Assembly (NCBI GenBank): GCA_037178625.1
Contig: CM074136.1
Span: forward strand, 1,240,001 to 1,304,000
Source: Skeletonema tropicum
Taxonomy: Eukaryota; Bacillariophyta; Thalassiosirophyceae; Thalassiosirales; Thalassiosiraceae
Length of the DNA: 64,000 nt
Direction: 5' to 3'
In this document: positions 44,829 to 54,029 of the stretch, one piece after another
Layout: every line of letters starts with the position of its first letter
Numbering within the stretch: position 1 is the first letter of the stretch
The notes under the pieces: model-generated
Database searches by the model: none
The model's input: the letters and a program-made list of their open reading frames with translations, nothing else
Told to the model about the DNA's origin: nothing
Program-made: the position numbers and the translations under genes

Positions 44829-45012
44829 CAGTGTGTCCACAGAAATTGCCCGCGCGCGGGAGTGTCAGCTCATGGAGGCTGGCAAATATCGTGGACGGGC
44901 AATCACCGAAACGGCATTTGTTAGTGTCCGGGATTCTTGTGTCCGGATTTCTGAGCGGGCAAATACTGTGGACGGGCATATCTTAAGGCGGGCAATTTCT
45001 GTAGACACACTG
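44829..45012. mobile_element. 184 bp MITE, Tc1/mariner-like (27 bp TIRs, TA target site)
   Basis: The ends CAGTGTGTCCACAGAAATTG and, inverted, CAGTGTGTCTACAGAAATTG (both continuing CCCGC) differ at one position, and TA flanks each side (44827-44828 and 45013-45014). CAGT-type ends with a TA duplication are characteristic of Tc1/mariner derivatives. It is non-coding. It fills half of the 374 bp between the cyanase start and the phosphatase start, ending 19 bp before the latter's ATG. Confidence 0.85.
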
Positions 45013-45031
45013 TACCATAACCACCTACCAC

Positions 45032-45904
45032 ATGCCATCACCAACAGCAACAGTAGCAAAGTTATCGTCCGCCTTCATCGGGATCATGCGCTCACTACAT
45101 TTTGAGCGCGGACAGCCTCTGCGTGTACTCCCATCGAGTCAACACCCGCTTCTGCCGCTACCGATTGATGCAGTTGCCGACACATCAGATCATGCCCCGC
45201 TAGTTCCATCTAAAATAAAAACAACATTCCTTGAGTCAGGGATCTCTAAAGTTGCCTTCATTCGTCATGGGAATACGGCGCCAGCATCTAAAGACTTTGA
45301 AAGAAAATTGACAGACTTGGGAAAATCACAATCTCAAGCTGCCGGTGCATCGTATGGAATCGATCTGTATCCATTCTATGATGAGGCGTTGTGCTCTTCT
45401 GCATCAAGATGTGTAGAAACTGCAAATGTATTCTTAAAATCGCTGGAGGAAACAATGCAACAAGAGAGCCCTGGTGAATACGCCATGCCAAAGCTGAGTC
45501 TTCAGGATAATCTGTATGATGGGGCAATGCAACCAGAATGTTCACGCCTATTTGCAAAGATCGGATATGCACCAGTCCGTTCGTACTTGGAGAATGAAAA
45601 TCTAGATGATGCCGAAGCTGCAAGGATTGTCTTGGGGAATTATGCACGTTCTTCACTCGACACAGTGTTTAGTGCTTTTACCAAAGAAAGGAGTCGCAAT
45701 GCAACACCAGATTTAGATGTTGATAGAACCCTGCTCTTCTTTGCACATGCAGTGTATCTACCTTCAGCAGCCTTGTGTTTAGCAGCAGCTCTTGATTGTA
45801 ATGATGGAATGGATTTGATATTAGATACCAACACCAAAGAGGCTGAAGGATATTGCATTGATGTTGACAAGGAGAATGTGTCGTTGCTCTGCCGGCCGGC
45901 CTAA
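45032..45904 (+). CDS. Histidine phosphatase superfamily protein (SixA/PGAM-like)
   Basis: 290 residues. The phosphate-binding motif is ISKVAFIRHGNTAPAS at ~72-87 (RHG), followed by the conserved Arg of RKLTDLGKSQSQAAG. The region SSASRCVETANVF is the typical second Arg segment (SSA.R..ETA) and FFAHAVYLPS (~235) supplies the second catalytic His. The spacing fits SixA-like single-domain phosphatases. The N-terminal ~70 residues may be an organellar leader (SSAFIGIMRSLHFERGQP), though not a classic one. The ATG at 45032 is the first in frame and lies 19 bp after a MITE, so transcription may start within the element. Substrate unknown. Confidence 0.85.
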   Translation: MPSPTATVAKLSSAFIGIMRSLHFERGQPLRVLPSSQHPLLPLPIDAVADTSDHAPLVPSKIKTTFLESGISKVAFIRHGNTAPASKDFERKLTDLGKSQSQAAGASYGIDLYPFYDEALCSSASRCVETANVFLKSLEETMQQESPGEYAMPKLSLQDNLYDGAMQPECSRLFAKIGYAPVRSYLENENLDDAEAARIVLGNYARSSLDTVFSAFTKERSRNATPDLDVDRTLLFFAHAVYLPSAALCLAAALDCNDGMDLILDTNTKEAEGYCIDVDKENVSLLCRPA

Positions 45905-46155
45905 AACATTCAAAGAAGTGTTATGATGGTCTTTCTCCTCTAAGTATTATTATTTGATTTAATTGCAGCCGATAAGAAGACCCACGACCCCGCCCGAGCT
46001 AAAGCTTTTACCCTTACCACACGCCACACGTGAGGTCGGTAAAAATGGCTTCTTCAGAAGGCTCTAGAGTTATACCCGTCCTCGGAGCGGCTCTAGTCCC
46101 GTATATTCGTGACTCACAGCGTTAGGAGTAAGAAGCTTGTTCCCGCCGCCGCACG
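45905..46155. other. Intergenic with a dispersed 28 bp repeat
   Basis: CGCCACACGTGAGGTCGG at 46022 recurs at 50038 within a longer ~28 bp identity. No gene. Confidence 0.45.
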
Positions 46156-46667
46156 CTACTGGCGGGAACTAAATCGTACCGGAAATAAATCGTACCACGG
46201 AGAAATCTCCACACAAATCACTAACAAAACACAAAAAAGACGCATTCTACACCCTAATATCATGGTTCTGAGCCTCCATGTCAACGCCTATCCCAAATAA
46301 TCGACCATAATATGATAGTATAGACAAGTAGCTTTCGATAGAACCACTGGTCAACGTTGTATGTAGTATACTCGCATAGCAGCAGCAGCGCAGGCATGCA
46401 GATATGCCGTAGACATGCGTCATTCTAGATCGAAATAGCAGTTATTGGTCCCAAATTTGTCGATAGGTGCTCAATCTCGACGAACTATAGTCTCTTCTGC
46501 ATCATATAATGTATATATACTGTTTGGGATTCTATGTTTAGGCTGCTATATGTATTTTCGTCGAGTATCATGGCCAAATTTATGACTCTTTTCATGTTGT
46601 TAGTGTTTTGTGCGTAAAATTTGATAAATCGTACCGCGGCGAGGTACGATTTAGTTCCCGCCAGTAG
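46156..46667. mobile_element. 512 bp MITE with perfect 25 bp TIRs beginning CTACTGGCGG
   Basis: CTACTGGCGGGAACTAAATC (continuing GTACC) at 46156 is matched exactly in inverted orientation at 46643-46667. The interior is ~60-70% similar over long stretches to 53054-53513 (shared GAACCACTGGTCAACG and ATGCGTCATTCTAG). No protein is encoded. No unambiguous target duplication. Confidence 0.8.
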
Positions 46668-47119
46668 CTTGACTTTAGACCTCTGGAAATCATCCATCGG
46701 AACCCCTACGGAGAAAAGTAGCGGTAGGAATCTATTCTCCATCCAAAACGGTTGGGACACCACCCCTATCAACCATGAGGGGAGGGCGTAATTCGGGCGG
46801 TAGAGGCTCTCGAAGTAAGATGTCTCGCAATGATCAGGAATTGGCTTAGCACGCACAATAGTAAGTAAGTATGTAGATAACTCCTACATAATATTATTCA
46901 ACTTATTCAACTTACCGTACCATCATTCTCGCCATCTGTTCCCAAAGGGGCCGAATGTGGCCAAGACCAGTTTTCTTATAAATCGAATGAATTTTTAAAA
47001 AACCTCAAAAAAACTTTTTTGACACCCTGTTGCGCGGAAATAACTAGGGCGTTGTTAGCGATAAAGTACCTTTTTCGGGCACGTAGGCGACATCAGCACT
47101 TTGGGGGCACAAGCCAAAG
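46668..47119. other. Intergenic with repeat debris
   Basis: Sequence at ~46855-46945 (ATTATTCAACTTACCGTACC and CATTCTCGCCATCTG) is repeated at 50085-50150. No gene. Confidence 0.4.
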
Positions 47120-48763
47120 ATGGCTCAAAGTGATGCTACTACTCCGTATGAATCCAAATCCCGGCTCATCATTTGATGCCCCCAGAGTGGTGGCGCCTAA
47201 TGTAGAGTATTATGACATCGTTCAAATCTAGAAATGCGTTAGCCATTCTTCGGAAGGCAGTTGCTTTCATCGTCCGACGAAATGACGATGTGATGGGAAG
47301 ATGGCATGACATCAGTGTTCTAATAGATCTTTGCAACGTGGTCGCTGGATATGACGAGAATTCATCCAATATGAGGGGCGTTGACGTTACCATGGTGGAC
47401 GACGCATTTATAACCAAACCACTGGGATCGGTGTGTATACCATATGAGGACATGCTTGGGGATGACGCCGGATATTTCTTACACCTCAAACACGGAGTCA
47501 ATGACAAGGTGGTGCAGATCGCTTGCTCACAATCGAGGGATGCCTCTCAAATTAGCAGCGTTGAGGGGGGCACGCCGATTGAAAAATTTGACATCAATGA
47601 CAAAACTGAATTATGGTTTCTGAGTAAGGATCTCCTTGGAAAATTTCTAATTAAAAGGAGGAGGGAGGACGAAAAGAATGAAATTAGACAGAGTGATAGG
47701 GATGCGACAAAGACAATTGGTCCGGTGGAGAGTACCAACGCATCACTAGCAATCGTGACGACTACTAAAAAATCTCATGGGGTGACTATGGCATCTGAAG
47801 TATCGGCTACTAAAACTATTGGCCCTCGCCCATCTTCTGCAAGAGAAAGAACAACTGGCTACACACCTGTAACAAAGAAGCGGAAAGAAGAAGAAGATGA
47901 TGGTGATGATGACGACGACAACAACGAATCAAACGATGAAGCGTGCGATGTCCACTTTTGCAGAGAAGTTCAAAATTATTCTGAAATACGCTCAGTCTAT
48001 CCAGAAGCAGCTGATGAGCGTCAAGATTCAGAATGTCAATGATTTTCGGGAGACCCGCAACAACTTGAGGAGAGCGATTGTTGACTTGGTCGACTTTTCT
48101 AAGCAAACATTTGGAGACGACAACAAACTTTTCCTCCCGCTTACACTCAAGTGTCTCTCTTTGTTCCTATATGGCATGATCGACTTGCAATTCGAGTATT
48201 GGAAGAATGCGGGTGCATTAGACGAGCAGAATAATGAAAGTGCACATGCACAAATGAACAATGTCCAAACCCTATTTGGAGCTTCTCGCGGAGTCAATCA
48301 GAAGAAGATGATGATCAACAAACTCCTCCTTCGGTGCAATGCTGTTTTAAGCAAAGGCATTGCAGATTTGTTGGAAGCGACCAAGATGAAGGATGAAGAG
48401 AAAGAGAAACGCAAACTCAAAGCCTTGGAGCGAAACAATGCACAAGAAGCGGCAGGCTCGAATGATGAAGAGAACGGAGAGGAAGAGGTTGACGACGAAG
48501 AGGACTACAGTACGACACTACGTGATAATGAAAAAGCAATGAACGAGAATGATCTGCTTCGCATCCCATCTGAAGGCTTTGAACATGAAGATGCTGCAAT
48601 GGCCGTGGCTCTGCAATCCATGGACAAGCTGATCCATGTCTGTCCAAGATGCACGCCTCGGAAGGTGATGGTGGGCCGAGAATCGATGAGACTACATATG
48701 CAAGAGTGCCACAACAAGAATATACAGGAAGAACATGATGCCATTGACGGTAGAATCAAATAG
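47120..48763 (+). CDS. Unknown nuclear-type protein with C-terminal CxxC/HxxxxH finger; three +1 breaks
   Basis: Start ATG at 47120 (MAQSDATTPYESKSRLI). Three one-base skips, near 47170, 47228 and 47951, give one ~545-residue protein: DAPRVVAPNVEYYDIV, SRNALAILRKAVAFIVRR, GYFLHLKHGVNDKVVQI, a Lys/Asp-rich linker with KKRKEEEDD (NLS-like), AMSTFAEKFKIILKYAQ, LFLPLTLKCLSLFLYGMID, an acidic stretch, and VCPRCTPRKVMVGRESMRL with HMQECH, arranged like a C2H2 finger. I do not recognise the family. All three breaks have the same sense, and sequence on either side continues naturally, so a live gene with consensus insertions is at least as likely as a pseudogene. Confidence 0.6.
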
Positions 48764-48913
48764 ATGTCATATTTATCCATAGTTACTCTTCGTTTCGCTC
48801 GTGGAGACGACGGCCGAGCAAGGTGTCAAGACAAAAAATTTAAAATTCGCGTTTCTCAGAAATTCTGGTCTTGGCCACGCTTGGGAAACCGTGGGCTCTG
48901 ATTTAATTTTTTT

Positions 48914-49553
48914 GCGCGCGCCACAGGGGTCAAAAAACGTGAATTACAGAAAAAGTGTCTAACGATATCCCAAACATTTTTTGAAAACGGTACTTTTGTA
49001 CCGTTTTGTGTAGAGCTCTGTGGTATGTTTCTACGTGAGAGGCAAAACGGTACTTTTGTACCGTTTTCAAAAAAGGTGATAGGCCTCGTGTTAATTTGTT
49101 TCAATAAAGTATGAGCCATTGTGTGGCCTATAGGTATTATTATTGCGTACAAGGGCTACAGGTTTTTTGAAAAGACGCCGTTAGGAGCTGCCTAGCTTTG
49201 CCCGCTAACAAGTTGGAGTTTGAAAACGGTACAAAAGTACCGTTTTCAATGCCTACGGGTCCTGAGCCCAACAGCAAAACGGTACAAAAGTACCGTTTTC
49301 AAAATGGTTGGGATATTCTGAGCGAACAGCTAGCATTTTCTGATGTGACAGTGAAAAAGTCATCTTCCCGCCCGAATTTGGTAGGAGTAGCTACTGTAGG
49401 AATCGTAGTACGTGTACGTAGAAAAACTTTGCAGGCTTATTCTCTCTCCTCCACAAAATGCGGGAAGCATTTTTTGGGTGTGTACCAATTCCTACAATTT
49501 TGTGTACGTAGCGAAGAGGTGTTAGACACCTTTTTTGACCCCTGTAGCGCGCC
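48914..49553. mobile_element. Outer ~640 bp TIR element enclosing the hairpin MITE
   Basis: The left end GCGCGCGCCACAGGGGTC and then CAAAAAACG faces the inverted right end near 49515-49553, whose complement reads GCGCGCTACAGGGGTC and then AAAAAAGGTGTCTAAC. The interior matches poorly except for the nested element. Non-coding. Confidence 0.6.
48965..49316. mobile_element. 352 bp MITE with paired subterminal hairpins (AAAACGGTAC palindromes)
   Basis: Ends ATATCCCAAACATTTTTT / (inverted) ATATCCCAACCATTTT. Four perfect 24 bp palindromes of AAAACGGTAC-NNNN-GTACCGTTTT form lie at 48984, 49044, 49223 and 49276: two per side, loops TTTT on the left and AAAA on the right. A diverged relative is at 53582-53810. 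Confidence 0.85.
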
Positions 49554-50137
49554 CCGCATCAACTAGCAAAACACTAACAAAATAGACAAAACAACCATGT
49601 GAGCATACCCTCCTAGAGCGCACCTGTAATCGTATTGAACCCAAACCAAATACGCGGAATGTCTTGAGGAGATGTATCCGAATGCAAATATAATTTAGGC
49701 GACCGAATTATATTGAGACGATAAAGAGTTACAGACGTACAAAAAGTGCCTATTTTCGCCAGGCAATTCTAGTGATTCTATGTATGACGCATGCGTATAT
49801 GAGCATCTATGCAGCTGCTGTAAAGCAAGTATAGTGTATATGATGTCTCCCAGCGGATTAATCGAAAGGTAATAACATGCACTATCAACTTATGGCCGGT
49901 GCAGGTAGGTGGAGGGTCGATGTTGCGGCGTAGTAGGGCGTAGAGGAGTCGAGTTTTGTGTTTTGTGCGTAGTTTGTTAGCAAAAATAGCTGGCTCTGAT
50001 TTTTTTCCAGCTCTGATTTAATTTTGGCGGTAGCACGCCACACGTGAGGTCGGTAAAAATGGTCGGTTGTATTGTGTACATTAGCAAGGAAGTATGTAGA
50101 TAAGTCCTAATATTATTCAACTTACCGTACCATCATT
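49554..50137. other. Intergenic, repeat-derived
   Basis: No gene. Around 49990-50150 are two segments that flank the 46.0-46.95 kb region, here brought next to each other. Confidence 0.4.
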
Positions 50138-50245
50138 CTCGCCATCTGTCAAGATTTTCAGATTCTAGCCATCTGTCAAGATTTTCAGATTCTCGCCATC
50201 TGTCAAGATTTTCAGATTCTCGCCATCTGTCAAGTTCAGACTCTC
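50138..50245. repeat. 27 bp tandem repeat, four units
   Basis: CTCGCCATCTGTCAAGATTT begins at 50138, 50165 (with CTAGCC), 50192 and 50219; the period is exactly 27 bp. The last unit degenerates into CTCTCGACTCTCGACT. A single unit start is present near 46935. Confidence 0.9.
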
Positions 50246-50576
50246 GACTCTCGACTCGCTCTCGCCATTCGCCATCTGTCAAGTTCAGAGGTCAGTTCAG
50301 CTATGTACATACTACCGGGATAATGGGCGCTTTCAATTCCCTTTTGTGGGCCGTGCCCACGTGGGGTCAACAACTGGGGAAAATCAGGTGTAAATGAGCT
50401 AAAATCGGCCAAAACTCACCCCAAAACTCCCCAAATCTCCTTGTGAAGCCTAACCTCAAACCAGTCTCTTGTGTGGGCACACCGACGCGCCCTACTTCCC
50501 TGTACGTTTACATAGTTCCCTTGACGTCATTTCCCAATCTAGCCTAGAGAGCAAGGCAAAGTTGAATATGTAACGT
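50246..50576. other. Intergenic
   Basis: No gene seen; ordinary sequence up to the start of element copy C. Confidence 0.35.
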
Positions 50577-51775
50577 CGTTCAATAAGTATTGTAAGATGA
50601 TGAAGTCGGAACAGCTGCCTGCTTCAATCAAGTCATCTCTCAAAATACGCAGTAGCAGTACACATCATAACACAGCATAACTCTGCTTCTTCAATCACAT
50701 TATCATTTTATACCATCACCAACCCTTGTCAGCGGCCTCACCACCATCGGCTCCTTCTTGCACGACATATTATCTCCAGCCATACAATATCATCATGAAG
50801 AGGACATCGTGCCACACAACGAAGCACGATCACCAGTCTCGCAATAACATTCCTGGCATAGTCTTCTCTGCAGCTCCTGCTGCCTCCATCGAGGCGTTTG
50901 AGTCCAAGATCTTTCCATCGGAGATGCTACGTGTTCAACACGCTTCTGAATGTAGCTCTTTGTCCACTCTTTCTATCTCTACCGCTGTTGCCAATGCTTC
51001 TGTCGTAAAAGGAAGTGACATGCAAGAACTGCGAATTCCGACGAAGAGTGAGAAATGTAAACCAGGCCCTACGCTAAACCCAGCATCTTGCGCCTCAGGG
51101 CTTGCCCTGTTCGTCAGTGGCGGAGAAGACAGTTCTATGACCACTGCTCTTTCCAAATCTACTAACAATGCCGATGCAAACGCTGGCTCAAGAGAAGGAA
51201 GTGACATGGGCACGCAAGATCTGCGCATTCCGACGAAGAGTGAGAACTGTAAACCAGGCCCTACTCTAAACCCAGCATCTTGCGCCTCAGGACTTGCCCT
51301 GTTCGTCAGTGGCTTCGGAGAAGGAGAAGGCGACGATTGGACCTCCGCTCTATCTCTGACTATGCAAGTTGAGAGAATCAATGATGCCCAAGTCCTAGGC
51401 AACACGCAAAGGCGAAATCGTTCGCATCCAAATGAAGAATGGGGTGATCTTCATTATCCTCGAGCTCAATGCAATATGTTTTTAGATAGAGACGATATCT
51501 GAGACTACTGCTTTTCGGATTCCAATGTCAATTAGTTGTAATCAATCAGTAACAATCAATTAGAGTAATCTCTCTAGGTGATACCTTAGAAAAGTGATCA
51601 AGCGCATCCTCAATAGGTATGTCTAGAGAGTCATATGAGATGATAGTGGAAACATGTATCCTTCACAGATTATTATGCAATTACAATGCTGCTCTGTGGT
51701 ACTAGTGGACTGTGGATGTGAAGAATGCACTGTGTTGTATGTGGCGCTGTTCTTCGGATGTTGTGCATTAGTACT

Positions 51776-51780
<5 letters not shown>
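50577..51780 (+). mobile_element. Repeat element copy C carrying an unknown gene
   Basis: A third, more diverged member of the A/B family. The left part retains TAAGATGATGAAGTCGGA and ACAGCTGCCTGCTTCA but lacks the GCGGCGGAGA terminus. The right part keeps the ~250 bp conserved sequence after the gene (GTGATCAAGCGCATCCTCAA, ACATGTATCCTTCACA) and stops at a GAGAGA tract. Terminal repeats have been lost. Confidence 0.6.
50795..51502 (+). CDS. Unknown element-borne two-module protein, copy C (intact frame)
   Basis: 235 residues from the ATG at 50795, the position conserved in copies A and B. This is the only uninterrupted copy in the window. N-terminus MKRTSCHTTKHDHQSRNN, then a Ser-rich region, two modules containing RIPTKSEKCKPGP / RIPTKSENCKPGP followed by LNPASCASGLALFVSG, and the tail NDAQVLGNTQRRNRSHPN. 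Differences from copies A and B are mostly substitutions that keep the module pattern, which argues for past selection on the protein. No known fold or motif recognised. Confidence 0.7.
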   Translation: MKRTSCHTTKHDHQSRNNIPGIVFSAAPAASIEAFESKIFPSEMLRVQHASECSSLSTLSISTAVANASVVKGSDMQELRIPTKSEKCKPGPTLNPASCASGLALFVSGGEDSSMTTALSKSTNNADANAGSREGSDMGTQDLRIPTKSENCKPGPTLNPASCASGLALFVSGFGEGEGDDWTSALSLTMQVERINDAQVLGNTQRRNRSHPNEEWGDLHYPRAQCNMFLDRDDI

Positions 51781-51808
<28 letters not shown>

Positions 51809-52300
51809 TTAGAGAGCGAGGACGAGAGAAATAGCACCTTTTAGTACCTACGCAGAAGCAGAAGTAGTTAGTAAATAGGAGTAGCTCTTATGCCCAGTAA
51901 AAACATCAGATCGATTTGTTCTTGCACTCATCCCGGGTCCTCGCTGAGTTCAATCTGTGCCAGCTTACTTTAATAAGACTTTTTTCTAAGACTCATTCCA
52001 TTTTTTTGTTCTACTTATGCAAATGAATGACACGAAGAGACCGAGCTGCTGTAATTATCTGGGCAAGACAAGCCCTCGTCTTTAGCCGCATTGCTATGTA
52101 AAATAAAGATGACCTTATTATTTTAAATTTGTCCCAAGTTGTTGTTTAGCTAATAATGTTACAGAAATTTTAGACGTAGCTATTCTAAAGATCCTGATTC
52201 CCTTTTCAAAATTGCCACACGGCTAGCTGTTGCTGCTGCTGCTGTTGGATGGACTGAATCTCGTGAAACTTAGGGTTCAGGGCCCATCATCCGCGCTCTC
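51781..52300. other. Intergenic, GAGA tract then unremarkable
   Basis: It begins with a (GA)n run and contains an AT-rich stretch and a GCTGCTGCTGCTG run near 52225. No gene. Confidence 0.4.
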
Positions 52301-52816
52301 TTAGCGTCCTCCGTCCAAGACTGCATCACGGTGTTGCTTGCCCAGCCTTCTTGCTCTCAACGTGGCCCTCCTTGTCTCTGCCAAAGAGGAAAGTGCGATA
52401 GCTTCCCATCTGAACCTCAACGAAGTCGATGGAGATTGATCAGCCATAAGCCTTGCTTGCTCTTCGAGAACACCATTGACACATCGCGCTCTGTAAGACC
52501 TCACCTCGAGCATTGATGCACGTGTGAGAACGTGTTCGATGCCTACGCAATCCGAAAGGATACTCTGAAGTCCAGCTTCAGCTTGGACCGGTGAGGGCGA
52601 TTCTTCATTCTCGTCTCCAATGCCTGCAGAATCGCTCACTTGTGATGCCCTCTGCCTCCGCCCCACTTCAAAGGCAGATTGATGGACAGCAAGAGCCATA
52701 CGGTCATACTCCGCTGGGGTGTACCAGAGCTCTTCACGAGCTACGCTTTTGCCATTGCTGCCTTTAGAGTGCTCGAAGATGAGCATCTGTGCGTTGTCCG
52801 CAAATTGTACGCTCAT
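52301..52816 (-). CDS. Hypothetical protein, paralogue of the 24.5 kb gene
   Basis: About 171 residues from the ATG at 52816. The frame is open ~100 bp further upstream without ATG, so an N-terminal exon may exist. Conserved layout: VQFADNAQMLIFEH, EELWYTPAEYDRMAL, an Asp/Glu/Ser-rich spacer absent from the paralogue, GIEHVLTRASMLEVRSYRAR with CVNGVLEEQAR, and WEAIALSSLAETRRATLRA then RRLGKQH. Same presumed diatom hypothetical family; function unknown. Confidence 0.6.
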   Translation of the reverse strand: MSVQFADNAQMLIFEHSKGSNGKSVAREELWYTPAEYDRMALAVHQSAFEVGRRQRASQVSDSAGIGDENEESPSPVQAEAGLQSILSDCVGIEHVLTRASMLEVRSYRARCVNGVLEEQARLMADQSPSTSLRFRWEAIALSSLAETRRATLRARRLGKQHRDAVLDGGR

Positions 52817-53053
52817 TATTTTATTTTGCGTCGGTTGTGGCAAGGGGGCTGTCGTAGTTTTGCTTCGACAGATTGACTTTGTCTTTTTGGTGAGTCTTGG
52901 GGCTTGTGGAGGTTACTTTGTGATGTCCGAACTGTTTGTAAGTACAATTCAGAGCTTCAGCCAGCTGTTGTTGACGCCAATGTTTCCGCGACCTCATGCC
53001 ATGCAGTGTTTGTTGAGACCCATCTTTATTTTTCCGACATCATCAGGGACTTA

Positions 53054-53513
53054 CTACTGGCGGAAAAAGTGGGACTGGGAAAAAACTAGAACTACTCGGA
53101 TAACATTACACATCGATTCTACAACTCTACACCCCTACAATTGTGGTTCTGCGCGTCCACATCGCCCTCCCAACCCAATCCCCGTCCAGAATATGATACT
53201 AATAAAGACTAATAGCTTTCAATAGAACCACTGGTCAACGCTCGTGCTATATGTAGCACAGCACAGGCCACAGGCACGCAGATATGCAGGAGGCATGCGT
53301 CATTCTAGCTCGAAATTGCAGTTATTGGTGCCAAAATTGTCGATAGGTGCTCCAAATCGACAAGTTATAGTTTCTTTTGAAGCAGATAATGTATATAATG
53401 GTTGGTATGTTATATTGAGGTTGTTCTATGTATTTTTGTCGAGTATCATAGCCACATTTATGACTTTGTTCATTTGAGATTTGAGGCCGGTTCCAGTTTT
53501 TTTCCGCCAGAAG
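53054..53513. mobile_element. ~460 bp MITE, diverged CTACTGGCGG family member
   Basis: The left end CTACTGGCGGAAAAA and the inverted right end (complement CTTCTGGCGGAAAAAAA) give imperfect TIRs. The interior aligns with 46156-46667. The terminal sequence after CTACTGGCGG has changed on both sides in the same way (GAACTAAATC to AAAAA), so the TIRs co-vary between copies. Confidence 0.65.
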
Positions 53514-53531
53514 CGTAAATGTGTTTCTCAT

Positions 53532-53571
53532 AGTTTCTTGGGGTTAACCATATTTCTTGGGGTTAACCATA
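53532..53571. repeat. Short direct repeat (~20 bp, two units)
   Basis: TTTCTTGGGGTTAACCATA occurs twice in tandem immediately before the hairpin MITE. Confidence 0.7.
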
Positions 53572-53581
53572 TCCGCGGCAC

Positions 53582-53810
53582 ATATCCCAACCATTTTTTC
53601 AAAACGTTACCTCGGTAACGTTTTGTGTAGAACTCTGGTATATATGTTTACAAGGGCTATACAAATTTTTTTGAAAAAACGCCGTTAGTTAGGAGCTGCC
53701 TAGCTTTGCGACGTTCAAGTTGGAGTTCGAAAACGTTCTTTCGGTACGTTTTAAGGCCTTACGGGTACTGGGCCCAAGAGTAAAACGCGTTTTGAAGATG
53801 GTTGGGATAT
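53582..53810. mobile_element. 229 bp hairpin MITE, second copy (AAAACGTTAC palindrome)
   Basis: The ends ATATCCCAACCATTTTTT and the inverted ATATCCCAACCATCTT match the 48965-49316 element. The left subterminal palindrome is AAAACGTTAC-CTCG-GTAACGTTTT at 53601-53624; the right-hand ones have decayed (AAAACGTTCTTTCGGTACG, AAAACGCGTTTT). Confidence 0.8.
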
Positions 53811-54029
53811 GACATACCTATGACCCGGTACTTATTTGCCGCCAGCGGCGCGGCGGGGCCAGCTCAGCTGCGCTTTTGAGCTTCGACTGCCTGCAATGCT
53901 TTCGTTATTCGCATTGTAGTAAGATGGCAATAAGTACATAAATAAGGCTTAAGGCCATTAGATAAGTACATCGGCGTTGCATTGCCAGGAAGCGTGCAGC
54001 GTTGACCTGCTCCTATTGATTTAACCGTC

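Noticed and set aside
50138..50245. CRISPR-like array
   Set aside because: The 27 bp units are directly abutting with no unique spacers, in a eukaryotic context; it is a plain tandem repeat.
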